From Arenibacter catalasegens (GTDB taxonomy: Bacteria > Bacteroidota > Bacteroidia > Flavobacteriales > Flavobacteriaceae): 64,000 nucleotides of DNA. The position numbers and the translations under genes were made by a program. The notes beneath the pieces were generated by a model that worked only from the letters and a program-made list of their open reading frames with translations, did not search any database and was not told the origin of the DNA. The DNA is taken from positions 62,001 through 126,000 of the forward strand of contig NZ_PHQQ01000011.1 in the NCBI RefSeq assembly GCF_002909235.1. Reading direction: 5' to 3'. This document shows positions 1 through 10,451 of the stretch, one piece after another (the first letter of the stretch is position 1; each line of letters starts with the position of its first letter).

Positions 1-37
1 TCCCGTGGAGCCAAACGCAGTTTGGGCGAACATGGGA
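1..37. other. Nested hairpin at left edge
   Basis: Two nested inverted repeats are visible: an inner CCAAAC-gca-GTTTGG stem and an outer TCCCGTG / CATGGGA stem with one G-T pair. An A-rich stretch follows. It may be the end of a structured RNA or a terminator of something left of the window. No coding frame is convincing in bases 1-171. Confidence 0.3.
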
Positions 38-171
38 AACAAAAAAAGTACGAAGGCGCTAGGCTTCTTCTTTCTTATATTTATGACTGTTAACAAGGAA
101 TTTAAATCAACAGGTATATTTTAAGTGTGTTTAACCTATAACTACGTTTGGTATAACAAGAATATAATTTG

Positions 172-558
172 TTAAAGGATATCGATTACGTTTTTCAGTT
201 TATGTCCAATCTCTATGGCAATGTTTTCCAATTCTTTATTCTTTACTGCCTGCATAGATGCCATTGGATTTACTGCAGCAACTTCTATTTCTCCATTTTC
301 TAACTCCTGAACAATTACGTTACATGGTAACATAGTACCGACCTTATCCTCTGCTTTTAAGGCTTTATGCGCAAAAGGTGCGTTGCAGGCTCCCAAAATT
401 CGGTATTTCTTAAAATCAATATTTAATTTTTTCTTTAAGGTGGCAGTAACATCTATTTCTGTTAATACACCAAAGCCCTCATTTTCCAGCTCATGGGTAA
501 CTTTTTTGATTACATCTTCAAATTCACCAGATAAGGTTTTAGCAAAATAATATTTCAT
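172..558 (-). CDS. DUF302 domain protein
   Basis: This 128-residue cytoplasmic protein matches the DUF302 family over its full length. It opens with 'MKYYFAKTL', then has a long amphipathic helix rich in charged residues (about 10-28), 'GFGVLTEIDV' (28-37), and the DUF302 core 'YRILGACNAPFAHKAL' (52-67) followed by 'GTMLPCNVIVQE' (74-85). There is no signal peptide. The biochemical role of DUF302 proteins is not settled; they often sit near redox and stress genes. Here the neighbours are small stress and membrane proteins, read divergently. The family call is safe, the function is unknown. Confidence 0.9.
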   Translation of the reverse strand: MKYYFAKTLSGEFEDVIKKVTHELENEGFGVLTEIDVTATLKKKLNIDFKKYRILGACNAPFAHKALKAEDKVGTMLPCNVIVQELENGEIEVAAVNPMASMQAVKNKELENIAIEIGHKLKNVIDIL

Positions 559-1140
<582 letters not shown>

Positions 1141-1163
1141 GATTTATATTTTTAGTAGGTTTA

Positions 1164-1187
1164 GCGAAGGGTGACCCCGCACTCTTC
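1164..1187 (+). terminator. Hairpin after lmo0937-type gene
   Basis: A 9-base-pair stem CGAAGGGTG / CACTCTTCG with a 6-base loop lies 23 bases after the stop codon. No T-run follows, so it could be a weak terminator or an mRNA-stabilising hairpin. The rest of 1188-1430 shows no gene. Confidence 0.35.
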
Positions 1188-1430
1188 GTATTGCCTATGC
1201 TGTATGGCGTTTGGCTACTTTAATTAGGGATTCCCTAATTTCCAAACATCCTCAAATTTCTTGCTGTTATCCGAATATTTTATCTACATTTCAATTAGGT
1301 CTAAACCTTTTCCTTTTTTTAGTAAAAATGTCCTCCCTATGATATTTTTAAATTTGCTATGGGTGGTTTTAATGTCCTTGAAAATTATACCCATTACCCC
1401 ATTATTAATATTACCTACGATAATTGAATT

Positions 1431-2444
1431 ATGAAACCGATTGGATCCAGTATAATTCGCCAACTATTTATTATTTTACTTATCCTACTGCTGGGAGGTT
1501 TAATATTCCAAGCAATACTACCCTATTTTACCGGAATTTTGGGAGCTATAACTATTTATGTCCTTTTACGGGGGCCTATGGCAAAACTTGTTACAAGGGG
1601 GTGGCATCCAGACTTGGCAGCTGCCGTATTGTTGGTGGTTTCCTTTGTGTGTATTTTGTTGCCCGTTTCCGGGATCATTGTAATGCTCGGCTCAAAAATA
1701 AGCAATGCCGTACAAAATTCCGAGAAGGTAATTTCGGCTTTGAAATCACAGTTGGGTAAATGGGAAAATCAACTTGGATATGATTTAACGTCCGAAATAG
1801 ATGCGGGCGCTATCTCTACCTGGCTATCCAAAAGCCTACAGGGTTTTGCTGGAGGTACCTTCACCATGTTCATAGCTATAGGAATCATGTATTTCATGCT
1901 TTATTATATGTTGACGAATCGGCGTGAATTACGTGAATCCTTGTTCAAGTATATTCCTATAGGCAAGGGAAATCTAAAAATAATAGGAGAGGAAGTAAGG
2001 GCAATGGTGCGTTCCAATGCCTTAGGTATTCCTTTGGTGGCTATGGCCCAAGGGGTCGTGGCGCTAATAGGATTTTTGATTTTTGGGATTAATTCTCCAT
2101 TCTTCTGGGCCGTAATTGTTACCATAGGTTCTATGGTTCCCTTTATTGGTTCTTTGTTGGGCATTCTGCCCGTTTTTATATTATCTCTCTCCAATGGTAG
2201 CTCCTTCCAAGCTTGGGGTATCCTCCTTTATGGCTTTATTGTGGTAGGCGCAACAGATAATCTATTTCGACTTTTTATTCTTAAAAAATTGGACAACGTA
2301 CATCCTTTAATTACGTTGATAGGAGTAATTATTGGGGTACCCATTTTTGGTTTTATAGGACTAATTTTTGGACCTCTACTTATTAGTCTTTTCCTTATTA
2401 TTGTACGAATGTATAAAAAGGAATATGCCAAGGACAACCTTTAA
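1431..2444 (+). CDS. AI-2E family transporter-type permease
   Basis: A 337-residue integral membrane protein of the AI-2E/UPF0118 (PF01594) family. Hydrophobic segments are near residues 10-45, 62-85, 140-165, 200-240, 235-262, 265-290 and 300-330. Typical family features are an amphipathic insert after the third helix ('MLGSKISNAVQNSEKVISALKSQLGKW', about 85-111) and the loop 'ALGIPLVAMAQGVVALIGF' (197-215). Members have been proposed to export autoinducer-2 or act as Na+/H+ antiporters, so the substrate here is open. It stands alone on the plus strand. Confidence 0.88.
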   Translation: MKPIGSSIIRQLFIILLILLLGGLIFQAILPYFTGILGAITIYVLLRGPMAKLVTRGWHPDLAAAVLLVVSFVCILLPVSGIIVMLGSKISNAVQNSEKVISALKSQLGKWENQLGYDLTSEIDAGAISTWLSKSLQGFAGGTFTMFIAIGIMYFMLYYMLTNRRELRESLFKYIPIGKGNLKIIGEEVRAMVRSNALGIPLVAMAQGVVALIGFLIFGINSPFFWAVIVTIGSMVPFIGSLLGILPVFILSLSNGSSFQAWGILLYGFIVVGATDNLFRLFILKKLDNVHPLITLIGVIIGVPIFGFIGLIFGPLLISLFLIIVRMYKKEYAKDNL

Positions 2445-2506
2445 TAACTACCAGACTTCATCCCTTTGGAACAATTGGAGTCCTTCTATCTTTGAAACCT
2501 CTTGTA

Positions 2507-2588
2507 ATGCGTTAGGGATCGCGGCGGCATCCCCGCAGCACCGCTAGGGATATAGCCAAGGGCCCGACCGCCGAAGGAGGTAATGCCC
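2507..2588 (+). ncRNA. Flavo-1-like structured RNA
   Basis: A GC-rich patch in AT-rich surroundings. The outer stem is GCGTTA (2509-2514) with TAATGC (2581-2586), including one G-T pair. Inside are 'AGGGATCGCGGCGGCATCC' and 'GGGCCCGACCGCCGAAGGAGG', phrases that recur in intergenic regions of Flavobacteria genomes in forms with GCGTTA / TAACGC. The pattern agrees with my memory of the Flavo-1 RNA motif, whose function is not known. The strand is assumed. The remaining part of the 2445-2773 gap shows only the CsbD terminator. Confidence 0.5.
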
Positions 2589-2709
2589 TAATAATGAAGA
2601 GATGCACAAGGGAAATATGACAGCAAATTCCTATCTTTCCAATCTTAGGACAAGCTCCAGTTTTGTGATAGGCTCAATCTTAGGGGTTGATCTATTACAA
2701 CTCTTCCAT

Positions 2710-2743
2710 AAAAAAATAACCCCCACTGAATAGTAGAGGTTAT
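2710..2743 (-). terminator. Rho-independent terminator of the CsbD gene
   Basis: Read on the minus strand this is an 11-base-pair stem ATAACCTCTAC / GTGGGGGTTAT (two T-G pairs), a 6-base loop and a run of seven T. It lies about 30 bases after the CsbD stop codon. Confidence 0.8.
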
Positions 2744-2773
2744 AGTAATGAAATTTAAATTTTGAGCTCGAGG

Positions 2774-2959
2774 CTACATATTGTCGATCTCTTCTTTCAA
2801 TTGTTCTTTTCTCTTTCCGGTTTTTTCTTGCAACCGGCCTAAGAATTCGTCGAACTTGCCTTCTGAATAAGTCAGGTCATTATCAGTAAGATCACCATAC
2901 TTTTGTTTGAACTTACCCTTAACTTGTTTCCATTTTCCTTCTAATTGATCACTGTTCAT
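2774..2959 (-). CDS. CsbD family stress protein
   Basis: A 61-residue, highly charged and hydrophilic protein with the CsbD signature: 'MNSDQLEGKWKQVKGKFKQ' at the N terminus, then 'YGDLTDNDLTYSEGKFDEFLGRLQEKTGK'. Members are small helical-bundle proteins induced under general or envelope stress in many bacteria, with no known enzymatic role. A strong terminator follows directly, so it is probably its own transcription unit. Family assignment is secure. Confidence 0.92.
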   Translation of the reverse strand: MNSDQLEGKWKQVKGKFKQKYGDLTDNDLTYSEGKFDEFLGRLQEKTGKRKEQLKEEIDNM

Positions 2960-3142
2960 AGTAGTATTGTATTTAAGGTCTGCTCTAAAAGGCAGACAGA
3001 TTAATAAATCATCTTTAATAAAATTAGCCCTAAATACTCATGTCCAATAATTCAAAAGATTAGATTTTTAATCCATTTAATGTAATGGGAAAACTTTAAT
3101 ATTTCTTTAATAAAACCGAAGATATTAATAAGTTTTTAATCA

Positions 3143-5458
3143 TTAAAAGGGATAGCCGATGGCAAAATTGAAGACGAGATTTCCACTGCCGCCATCAAAA
3201 AAAGGAATTCTGATGCGCTCCCCTTCAGGCAGGTAAGGGACTTGTAAAGGGGAAGCAAAATCGAACCGCAACACAAAACTTTGGATATCTACCCTAAGGC
3301 CCAAGCCTAGGCCTATACCCAATTCCTTGGCCCAATTGGAGCTAAATTTTCCTTTGGCAACCAATTCTTCGTTGAACTCACGGCTGGCTGCAGGTTCATC
3401 TTCTGAAATCTCTATGTCATTGGTCAACCATACGTTACCGGCATCCGCGAATACGGCGCCCTTTAAGTACGACCATATTGGAAATCTATATTCCAAATTG
3501 CCTTCTAATCGTAGATTTCCAGATTGGTCGAAAAAAGAAGAGGTGCCATTTTCATCAGAACTAAATGTTCCTGGTCCCAGCGACCGTATCTTAAATGCCC
3601 TGACACTATAGGGACCCCCCGAAAAAAATTGCTTTACAAATGGCAGAGTAGAAGAGTTGCCGTAGGGAATGCCCCATCCTGCATAAATTCTACTTACTAG
3701 GGATTGTTCCTTGCCCCATTTTATATAATAGCGAAAATCTATGTCGGCCTTGGCATATTGAGCATATTCCAACCCAAAAACAGTTTTATCGGACCCGCCA
3801 ATAAGGTGTAAGGTGTTGCCAGCTACATCTACGCTTGAGGAAACAAATATGGCGTGTTTTTTATTCACATCTACCAGTTCGTTGAAGGTAAAGGTATAGT
3901 TAAGCCCAGCGATGAATTGTTGATCGAAACTTTGTTTCAAAAATGGATTTTTATCCAAAATGGCCGTAAATTCTTCAGAGGTGTTCGATAGGTTAACGTA
4001 ATTGACGCTAATAGGGTTAAGCTCGTGGTATACAAACCTATTGGCATTCCAGGTATAACCAAAGGAGGTATTGAACGAATTTAGGGTATAAAGTTGAGTA
4101 CGCGATAGGAAATCGGTTCCCAGGCTAATTTTGGTCTTGGGTACCGCGTATTTAAATTGTTTGGGAGAAAAGGGAAGCAGTCTAGGGATGATCAAATCGG
4201 TTTTCAGGCCTCCCGCTATACTGCTAAGGCCTGTGCCTTTACCACCAGAGAGCTGAGTCTCATAGGCAAAATTGCCTGTTATGCTTAATGTTTCCCCTCC
4301 TTTAAAAAGGTTTCTGTTGTTGTATGTGAGGGATATTCCGGGGCCTGCAAAGCCGTTTGATTTGGTTACGGCCTGTAATTGGGCCCTTACAGACCTTTTG
4401 GTGAGCGGGGAAAGTAATAGGTCGGCGTATAACGAAGCAGTACTGTCTTGCTCGGTGCTATCATTTTCATTGAACCGAATATTGACATATTTATAGTTAC
4501 CCAAGGCCGAAAGCCTATTACTGGTTAACCTGGCCGTTTCCGAATTATATTTCTGACCCACCCCGAACAATATATAGGGTTCCAACTTTTTTGGTTTAAA
4601 AAACTCTTGTTTTTGAATAAAATTTATGTCGTTGACTACTGTTGGGTTGGCGCTAACCTTCATATCCGTTTCAATGGAGAAGTTGGGATACACCGAAATG
4701 GAATCAATGGTATAGGCAATCATTGTTTTCTTAGGAAGATTTCTTTTCAACCTTAGAAAGAGGTCGAACTTTTTGTTGTCATAGCGATTGGTATCGGCTT
4801 CAAAAATCAAAAAATCTGGATTAAAGTTATAATACCCCCTTTGTTTAAGTTCGTGGTCTATTCGTTCCCTTTCAAATTTCATCAACTCCAAATCAAAACG
4901 ATCCCCTATCTTAATTTCTGTTTCCTCCAAAGCTTTTTCAATTTCGGCATAGATGGGCAGCGAGTCATTTTCCAGTTCAAATTTTTCCAGCGTATATGGT
5001 TTTGGCAATGATAAGTTATATTTAATGGCCGCGTGTTTTTGTGTACTGTCTATTTCAGATGATACTTTGCTATAGAAAAACCCGCGATTGTCCAGTCTGT
5101 TCAGCATTAGTTGTTTTACTCGCTGCGGATTTACATCGGATAGATAAACTGGTTCTTCCCCGATCTTCTTATTAAGCCACCGGTTTAAGAAGCCAGGTCT
5201 TTTACGTTGTGCTTTGTAATGAAAATAGAGGCCCGGTCGCAATCCCAAAAATCGGGAATTGGGTTCCGGGGTTAGTAGGGTGTGCAATTCTTGCGTTACT
5301 TTTTTAGGGTGTTTTATTTCCTTATCTAACGAAATATCAATTTTTGAACCAGTATATAATGTTTCGCCTTCAGGGATGTATTTACCAACACTGCAGGAAT
5401 ACATAAACACTAGAGTTAACAGGGTTAAAAGAGTCCGATATGTTTTTGTTGTCATCAA
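3143..5458 (-). CDS. tamL: Translocation/assembly lipoprotein TamL (BamA/TamA family)
   Basis: A 771-residue outer-membrane Omp85 protein. It begins with a lipoprotein signal peptide (MMTTKTYRTLLTLLTLVFMYSC, lipid-anchored Cys22), unlike proteobacterial TamA; this is the Bacteroidota form called TamL. Residues about 30-330 hold POTRA-like domains, and about 370-771 form the surface-antigen barrel, with 'FSGGPYSVRAF' (about 630), a variant of the conserved loop-6 motif, and a final beta strand ending in 'FAIGYPF'. It follows tamB with a 4-base gap on the same strand, so the two are translated together. The pair is known to help insert or transport outer-membrane components. Confidence 0.92.
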   Translation of the reverse strand: MMTTKTYRTLLTLLTLVFMYSCSVGKYIPEGETLYTGSKIDISLDKEIKHPKKVTQELHTLLTPEPNSRFLGLRPGLYFHYKAQRKRPGFLNRWLNKKIGEEPVYLSDVNPQRVKQLMLNRLDNRGFFYSKVSSEIDSTQKHAAIKYNLSLPKPYTLEKFELENDSLPIYAEIEKALEETEIKIGDRFDLELMKFERERIDHELKQRGYYNFNPDFLIFEADTNRYDNKKFDLFLRLKRNLPKKTMIAYTIDSISVYPNFSIETDMKVSANPTVVNDINFIQKQEFFKPKKLEPYILFGVGQKYNSETARLTSNRLSALGNYKYVNIRFNENDSTEQDSTASLYADLLLSPLTKRSVRAQLQAVTKSNGFAGPGISLTYNNRNLFKGGETLSITGNFAYETQLSGGKGTGLSSIAGGLKTDLIIPRLLPFSPKQFKYAVPKTKISLGTDFLSRTQLYTLNSFNTSFGYTWNANRFVYHELNPISVNYVNLSNTSEEFTAILDKNPFLKQSFDQQFIAGLNYTFTFNELVDVNKKHAIFVSSSVDVAGNTLHLIGGSDKTVFGLEYAQYAKADIDFRYYIKWGKEQSLVSRIYAGWGIPYGNSSTLPFVKQFFSGGPYSVRAFKIRSLGPGTFSSDENGTSSFFDQSGNLRLEGNLEYRFPIWSYLKGAVFADAGNVWLTNDIEISEDEPAASREFNEELVAKGKFSSNWAKELGIGLGLGLRVDIQSFVLRFDFASPLQVPYLPEGERIRIPFFDGGSGNLVFNFAIGYPF

Positions 5459-5462
5459 ACTT

Positions 5463-8400
5463 TTATTGATTTTTTGGTACTTCTTTGTCTTTTTCTTCAG
5501 CCGATTCGACTTCCTTTAAAGGATTGAACAACTGACTAAATCTATTAAATTCCCTATTGAAGATCAAGGCAACCCCAGTGACGATCAATTGTCCATCAAT
5601 GATGTTCTCGTACTCGTTCTTTCTAAAACCCCTTAGTCTATAACGGCCATCTTTGGTAAGCAAATACTCTAGGCTTACGTTACCGATAATGGGGGTTTCC
5701 TCTTGCCCTGGTTGCGAACTGCCCTCAACATCAACTGCACTTCCCGCAGTTACGATCAAGCGGTCGTTGAACAATTTTTTCTTGGCGTTGATATTCAGTT
5801 GGGTACGGTCTTGGGGACTTTCACCTTGGTAATCGGTAAAACTGTCCAAATCAAAATCCACCTCCAACCCTGCCTGTCCAAAAATCCTGTCCGAAAAAGC
5901 GTTTAGTTCCCCAGATAATACTTTGTTTACATTATCCCTAGCTATGGCCGTAGTACCTCCAATACTTCCGTCACTTCCGGAATCGGGATAGAAACGATTA
6001 AGTGCCAACAAGGAAAATACCTGTTTGTTCAACTCAGTCTCTTGTTGGTTCAATTGTTGTACCCTTCCGTAGACCGCACCTCCCAAGGATCCCTGTTCAT
6101 CTTCTGGCATATCCAGTCCAAAAGACAATTTTGGTTCCAAGAGTTCCCCATCTACATTAAGATAGACCAAAAAAGGTAGGACTTGTCGGTATTTACCGGT
6201 TAGGCTATTATCTTCGCTGGAAACCACGCTCGACATTAGCGGTGAGGCAGAAGTTTCTACCTTATAAGTAGCGGTAACGTCCAATTTGGCATCCGTAGGG
6301 TCTCCCTGCCAGGTAATGGTGCTATTAGGGTTAATTAGGAACCTTCTTTTCACCAGGTTGTACAGATTGGTCTCGTAATGTCCGGAACTTAGTTCATATC
6401 TCCCTGTAAGTTGGATCCTACCATTGGGTTCCATATTAAGATTTAGGGAAGCATCGCCTGAAACTTTTAGGTTATCACCTGTACGTTCATCAATAATAAT
6501 ATTAAAATTGGAATCATCGGCGATCTCCAAAATTGCTTTAACATCAAAGCCCTGAAAAAAGGCCTGAGTTTCTTCCTTGTCATTTCTGGTGAGTATGGCA
6601 TCTGGATGCTCACGGTTAACAAAAATGACAACCCCATCGCGTTCTTCAACATCCAATTGCGATTCTGGGACTACGTAGGTTACGGAGGTACCTTCACGCA
6701 CACGAATTTTCCCGTTTATTATAGGAAGTTTCAAATCGCCCTTTACGGTAAGGTCAACATCAAAACTAGCCTTTCCATAGAACAACTCGTTATCTTTCTC
6801 GGTAGAGTTTAAAAATTGAAATTGTTTTGCGTTAAGGCTTAGGTCAAACTTTGGATTCAAGAGTTCTTTTGAATCAATTGAACCATCCAATGTGAAATTG
6901 CTGCTATTGGCGTCCGTAATTTGAAAATTGTTCAAATAAAGGCCAGCGGTATCAATTCGTAATGTCTCATTCGAAATCTTAAAGACCGAATTCAAGCTGG
7001 CCACATTAAAATCAGTTTCGTTAAAATTAATGGTTCCTGTATATTCTGGTGATGTGGTGGTGCCGGAAACATCTATTTTTCCAGAAAGATAGCCATGGGT
7101 ATTTTTTAACATCCCAAAGGAAAAATCCTCAATAACCTTAAGGTCAATTTTATTTAGGTCCAGATCAAGGTTCAGATTGGCACCTGTTTCTGCAGCTGCA
7201 TAATCCCCATTTAAATCTATGTCCAGACCACCACCTTTTAAGGCTAGATTAAAATCATAGGTATCACTGGTTCTGCTAGAAGCCTTTAAGGTTAAGTTAC
7301 CTAAGGGGTGTTGCATTACCTCTAAACCGTTAATTTCATAATCGGCAAGAATTCCAGTTGCCCCGTAGGGATTTTCAATAATCAGATTCCCATTTACCAT
7401 TCCGGAGGCCAAGGGAGTATCCGGGTTTAATAGACTTAAAAATGTTTGTAATTTAAATTGATCGAACTTAAGGGCAAGATGTTTTTCTTTTGAATTTGAA
7501 GCGGTAGTACTAATGGAGAGTTGTTGTGCATTTCTTGATAAATTTACGTTCTTAAATCCTATATGGTTGGGAGCGAAAGATATCTGATTGTCTTCAGGGA
7601 TAATCCATTTCTTCTTATTGAATAAAAGTTCTTCAGGGCTTATTTGAAGCAAGGTGGTGTCCTTGGCGAGAATCATTTTTGAGGCTATGTGCATTACTTT
7701 TTCCTTGTCGTCCCAAGAATTGAAATCCAATAGTAATTCCCTGTTATTTAAAGTGCCCTCCAAATTTGTTTTTTTAATATGCACAGGATCTGCCATTAGG
7801 TTTATAAGGCCGGCGGTAAAGTTTAGGTTGGTGGAATCACCAATTATTGAAAGATTTAGACTGTCCAATGTAACACTCTTGTATCTGGCGGAGGGAACAT
7901 TTAATTGGGCATTTAGTTTCATGGTGGCGGCATCAAAATTTGCTCTTACAATTATGGAGTCCATTTGCTCCAAGTCCTTAAGGAAGACTTCCGTAACAAG
8001 GGCATTGGGATTAATTTTTAAATCCATTTCAAGTTTTACCGAATCGGAGGGGGAAGGTTCCATCAAGGTATCCACAAAGTAACTTTTGAATTGTTTGGTA
8101 ATAGCCGTATTGATGCTTGCAGGGGAAGCGTTCGATTTTAACCTGCCATTTAGAAAATCGCTTTTGATCGTAACATCTGTACTAATTGTATCGATCTTGG
8201 ATTTTATTTGCATACGTCCCATTTGGTATTGCTGATCGTCATAAACTGCTATGCCATTGTTTATCTGGACATTCAATCCATAGTTTTTCATGTTCCCGTT
8301 AAAATCTGCTTCCAAATCCAGTCCTGTCTTAATGTTTTCCCTGGTGACACCAAGCGCCTGTAGATCGGCCCCGATAACATTTAGGTTTAGACGAATTTTT

Positions 8401-10451
8401 GAAGAGGTAGAATCCAGGGTCATAGAGGTGTTGGCCGTAAAATTCAGGTTCGTATCCTTAAAATTTAAGTCAATGTCGCCTTCTCCGTTTTTGATCTTCC
8501 CGTTTAACTCCAGATTTGAAAAGTCATAGTTGTTAAGTTTTAATTGCGTGAAATCGGATTCAAATTGAGCATTTAGAGTATTAATACTATTTCCACTGCC
8601 AGAGGCCTTAATATTAAAGGTCACGGGTCCGAATTGTTCATTTTTCAACAACTTTCCTAATTGCAGGCTATCCACTTTAAGATTTCCGTCGAAGGTGTTT
8701 TGATTTAACTTGGCGTATTTTCCCTTAAGTTGAGCAGTACCTTCCGGGATTTTCAAGAGGGCTTCTCCCGCGATATTTTTTAGGTTACCTTGGGTTTTTG
8801 CCTGCAGCATTATGGTCTCAGGAACTGCAATGTTCAAATCCTTTTCGGAAACAAATTTGAGCACATCTGCCCGGATGGAAGTTGCTTTTATGTTTGGGAA
8901 ATCAAAGGAAAGTGAATCGGTTTCCATAAGCTGGGATATACGTCCCTCGGCTACCAAAGAACTGCCGCCCCAGTCAAATTGTAGATTGTGGATCCCAAAA
9001 TCGTCAAGTGTGCCTGTAGCCTCTAATTTTCCTGTAAGCGGATGTTTAGTGGCGACAGCAAAATATTCGTCATTACTTAAATCCGGTTTAAAGAACAGGG
9101 CATCCTGCAGCGCAAGATGTAGCACAGGCATTTGTAGGTCAACTTTGGTTCTTTCGGGGAAATGGATAAACTCTTTTATAGATGGATAGTCCATTTTTAG
9201 ATCTACCGTAAGCCAACTTGAGTTGGTCTTTAATTCCAATCCCGAAATGGTTGTCGAACTGTCGTCCAATTTGGCCTTAAAACCTAGATTGTGAAGTGAA
9301 AAACCACTTTTGTCAATAAAGGAAAATTGATCTAGCCTCAAGCTGGTATTTTTTGGTCGGTAGTTTATGTCGTTGGCCTTTAGGCTAAGATGCGATAGGA
9401 AAATATCGTTAGGGTTGAACTGATCTACAGTTATTGCTTTATTGGATGAGCGGTATTGGAAAGAGTTATTTTCGAGGATGATATTGTCCGCCATTAAATA
9501 AAATTCAGGCCAGGAAAAATCAATATTTCCGGAATTGGTCCCAATAGAATCCTTAGGGGCTGCATCGGCTTTTTGAATATGAATGGATATATCTGAGTTT
9601 TTAAGAAAAATTTCTCCTATTTCCACTTCATTCTTTGCTAAATCAGCTTTCGGAAGCTGTAATTCAAAATCGCCAAGGGCTGCATTGGCAAGTACGCCAT
9701 CTGGAATAGAATTGTAATTTGCACGTACATTTTTCAGTTTTAGATTTTTGACAACCAGAAATGGTAGCGCGGTTTGTGCGTTATCCTGAGGGACAACAGA
9801 TTTGGTTTGCTTGTAAGTGATGTTGGTATCCGAAAGTTCAAGATCTTCTAGGTTGAAGTGCATGGTCTCCAAGTCCACGGTATTGGCATTTAAATATAAT
9901 TGCCCTAAAACAAGCCTGCTTTCCAGGCCCAGATATGCGTCATTATAATCGATTTTAAAGTCGGAAAAATTAAGCTTCCCAATATTAATTTTCAAGGGGT
10001 CTACCTCTTGGGGTGGGGGAGTTGTATCATTGGTAGCTAAAGCATCCAATATAAAATCGAAATTAAAGCTACCTGAATTCACACTTCTAGTAATGTATGC
10101 CCTTAGACCATTCCATTCCAGAGATTTAAGGTTTAATTCGTTGTGGAACAGTAAGGGAGAAAGGGGTATGTTGGCTTCCAAAGTGTTAGAATACAGTAAG
10201 GTATCCCCTTTTTTGTCCTCCAAGTACAGGCCTTCTAAAAAAGCATTCCCAGAAAAAGTGATAAAAAGACGGTCTATTTCAACCTTAGTATTGGTCTTAT
10301 TAGTAATATAGGCGGTGGCTTTGGAAACAATTATATTTTGTCCCCAAGGGCTTCTAACGAAAAGTACCAAAACAACAAATAACAGTACAAACACCAAAAT
10401 AACTTTGGCAATGGCCCGAAGTAATCGATATTTAAAATTGGTCTTTTCCAT
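5463..10451 (-). CDS. tamB: Translocation/assembly module protein TamB (AsmA-like, DUF490)
   Basis: At 1662 residues this is the largest protein here. One N-terminal membrane anchor (about residues 13-33) is followed by a very long repetitive beta-rich region typical of the AsmA/TamB superfamily, which forms a hydrophobic groove bridging inner and outer membranes. The C-terminal DUF490 domain (about 1200-1640) contains 'INGKIRVREGTSVTYVVPES' and ends near 'VALIFNREFNRFSQLF'. It lies just upstream of tamL. TamB-like proteins elsewhere take part in phospholipid transfer to the outer membrane; with TamL it should form the envelope-spanning complex. Confidence 0.92.
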   Translation of the reverse strand: MEKTNFKYRLLRAIAKVILVFVLLFVVLVLFVRSPWGQNIIVSKATAYITNKTNTKVEIDRLFITFSGNAFLEGLYLEDKKGDTLLYSNTLEANIPLSPLLFHNELNLKSLEWNGLRAYITRSVNSGSFNFDFILDALATNDTTPPPQEVDPLKINIGKLNFSDFKIDYNDAYLGLESRLVLGQLYLNANTVDLETMHFNLEDLELSDTNITYKQTKSVVPQDNAQTALPFLVVKNLKLKNVRANYNSIPDGVLANAALGDFELQLPKADLAKNEVEIGEIFLKNSDISIHIQKADAAPKDSIGTNSGNIDFSWPEFYLMADNIILENNSFQYRSSNKAITVDQFNPNDIFLSHLSLKANDINYRPKNTSLRLDQFSFIDKSGFSLHNLGFKAKLDDSSTTISGLELKTNSSWLTVDLKMDYPSIKEFIHFPERTKVDLQMPVLHLALQDALFFKPDLSNDEYFAVATKHPLTGKLEATGTLDDFGIHNLQFDWGGSSLVAEGRISQLMETDSLSFDFPNIKATSIRADVLKFVSEKDLNIAVPETIMLQAKTQGNLKNIAGEALLKIPEGTAQLKGKYAKLNQNTFDGNLKVDSLQLGKLLKNEQFGPVTFNIKASGSGNSINTLNAQFESDFTQLKLNNYDFSNLELNGKIKNGEGDIDLNFKDTNLNFTANTSMTLDSTSSKIRLNLNVIGADLQALGVTRENIKTGLDLEADFNGNMKNYGLNVQINNGIAVYDDQQYQMGRMQIKSKIDTISTDVTIKSDFLNGRLKSNASPASINTAITKQFKSYFVDTLMEPSPSDSVKLEMDLKINPNALVTEVFLKDLEQMDSIIVRANFDAATMKLNAQLNVPSARYKSVTLDSLNLSIIGDSTNLNFTAGLINLMADPVHIKKTNLEGTLNNRELLLDFNSWDDKEKVMHIASKMILAKDTTLLQISPEELLFNKKKWIIPEDNQISFAPNHIGFKNVNLSRNAQQLSISTTASNSKEKHLALKFDQFKLQTFLSLLNPDTPLASGMVNGNLIIENPYGATGILADYEINGLEVMQHPLGNLTLKASSRTSDTYDFNLALKGGGLDIDLNGDYAAAETGANLNLDLDLNKIDLKVIEDFSFGMLKNTHGYLSGKIDVSGTTTSPEYTGTINFNETDFNVASLNSVFKISNETLRIDTAGLYLNNFQITDANSSNFTLDGSIDSKELLNPKFDLSLNAKQFQFLNSTEKDNELFYGKASFDVDLTVKGDLKLPIINGKIRVREGTSVTYVVPESQLDVEERDGVVIFVNREHPDAILTRNDKEETQAFFQGFDVKAILEIADDSNFNIIIDERTGDNLKVSGDASLNLNMEPNGRIQLTGRYELSSGHYETNLYNLVKRRFLINPNSTITWQGDPTDAKLDVTATYKVETSASPLMSSVVSSEDNSLTGKYRQVLPFLVYLNVDGELLEPKLSFGLDMPEDEQGSLGGAVYGRVQQLNQQETELNKQVFSLLALNRFYPDSGSDGSIGGTTAIARDNVNKVLSGELNAFSDRIFGQAGLEVDFDLDSFTDYQGESPQDRTQLNINAKKKLFNDRLIVTAGSAVDVEGSSQPGQEETPIIGNVSLEYLLTKDGRYRLRGFRKNEYENIIDGQLIVTGVALIFNREFNRFSQLFNPLKEVESAEEKDKEVPKNQ

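Noticed and set aside
1424-1759. Open frame overlapping the AI-2E gene in another phase
   Set aside because: Composition is not protein-like and the AI-2E frame over the same bases is a clear family member.
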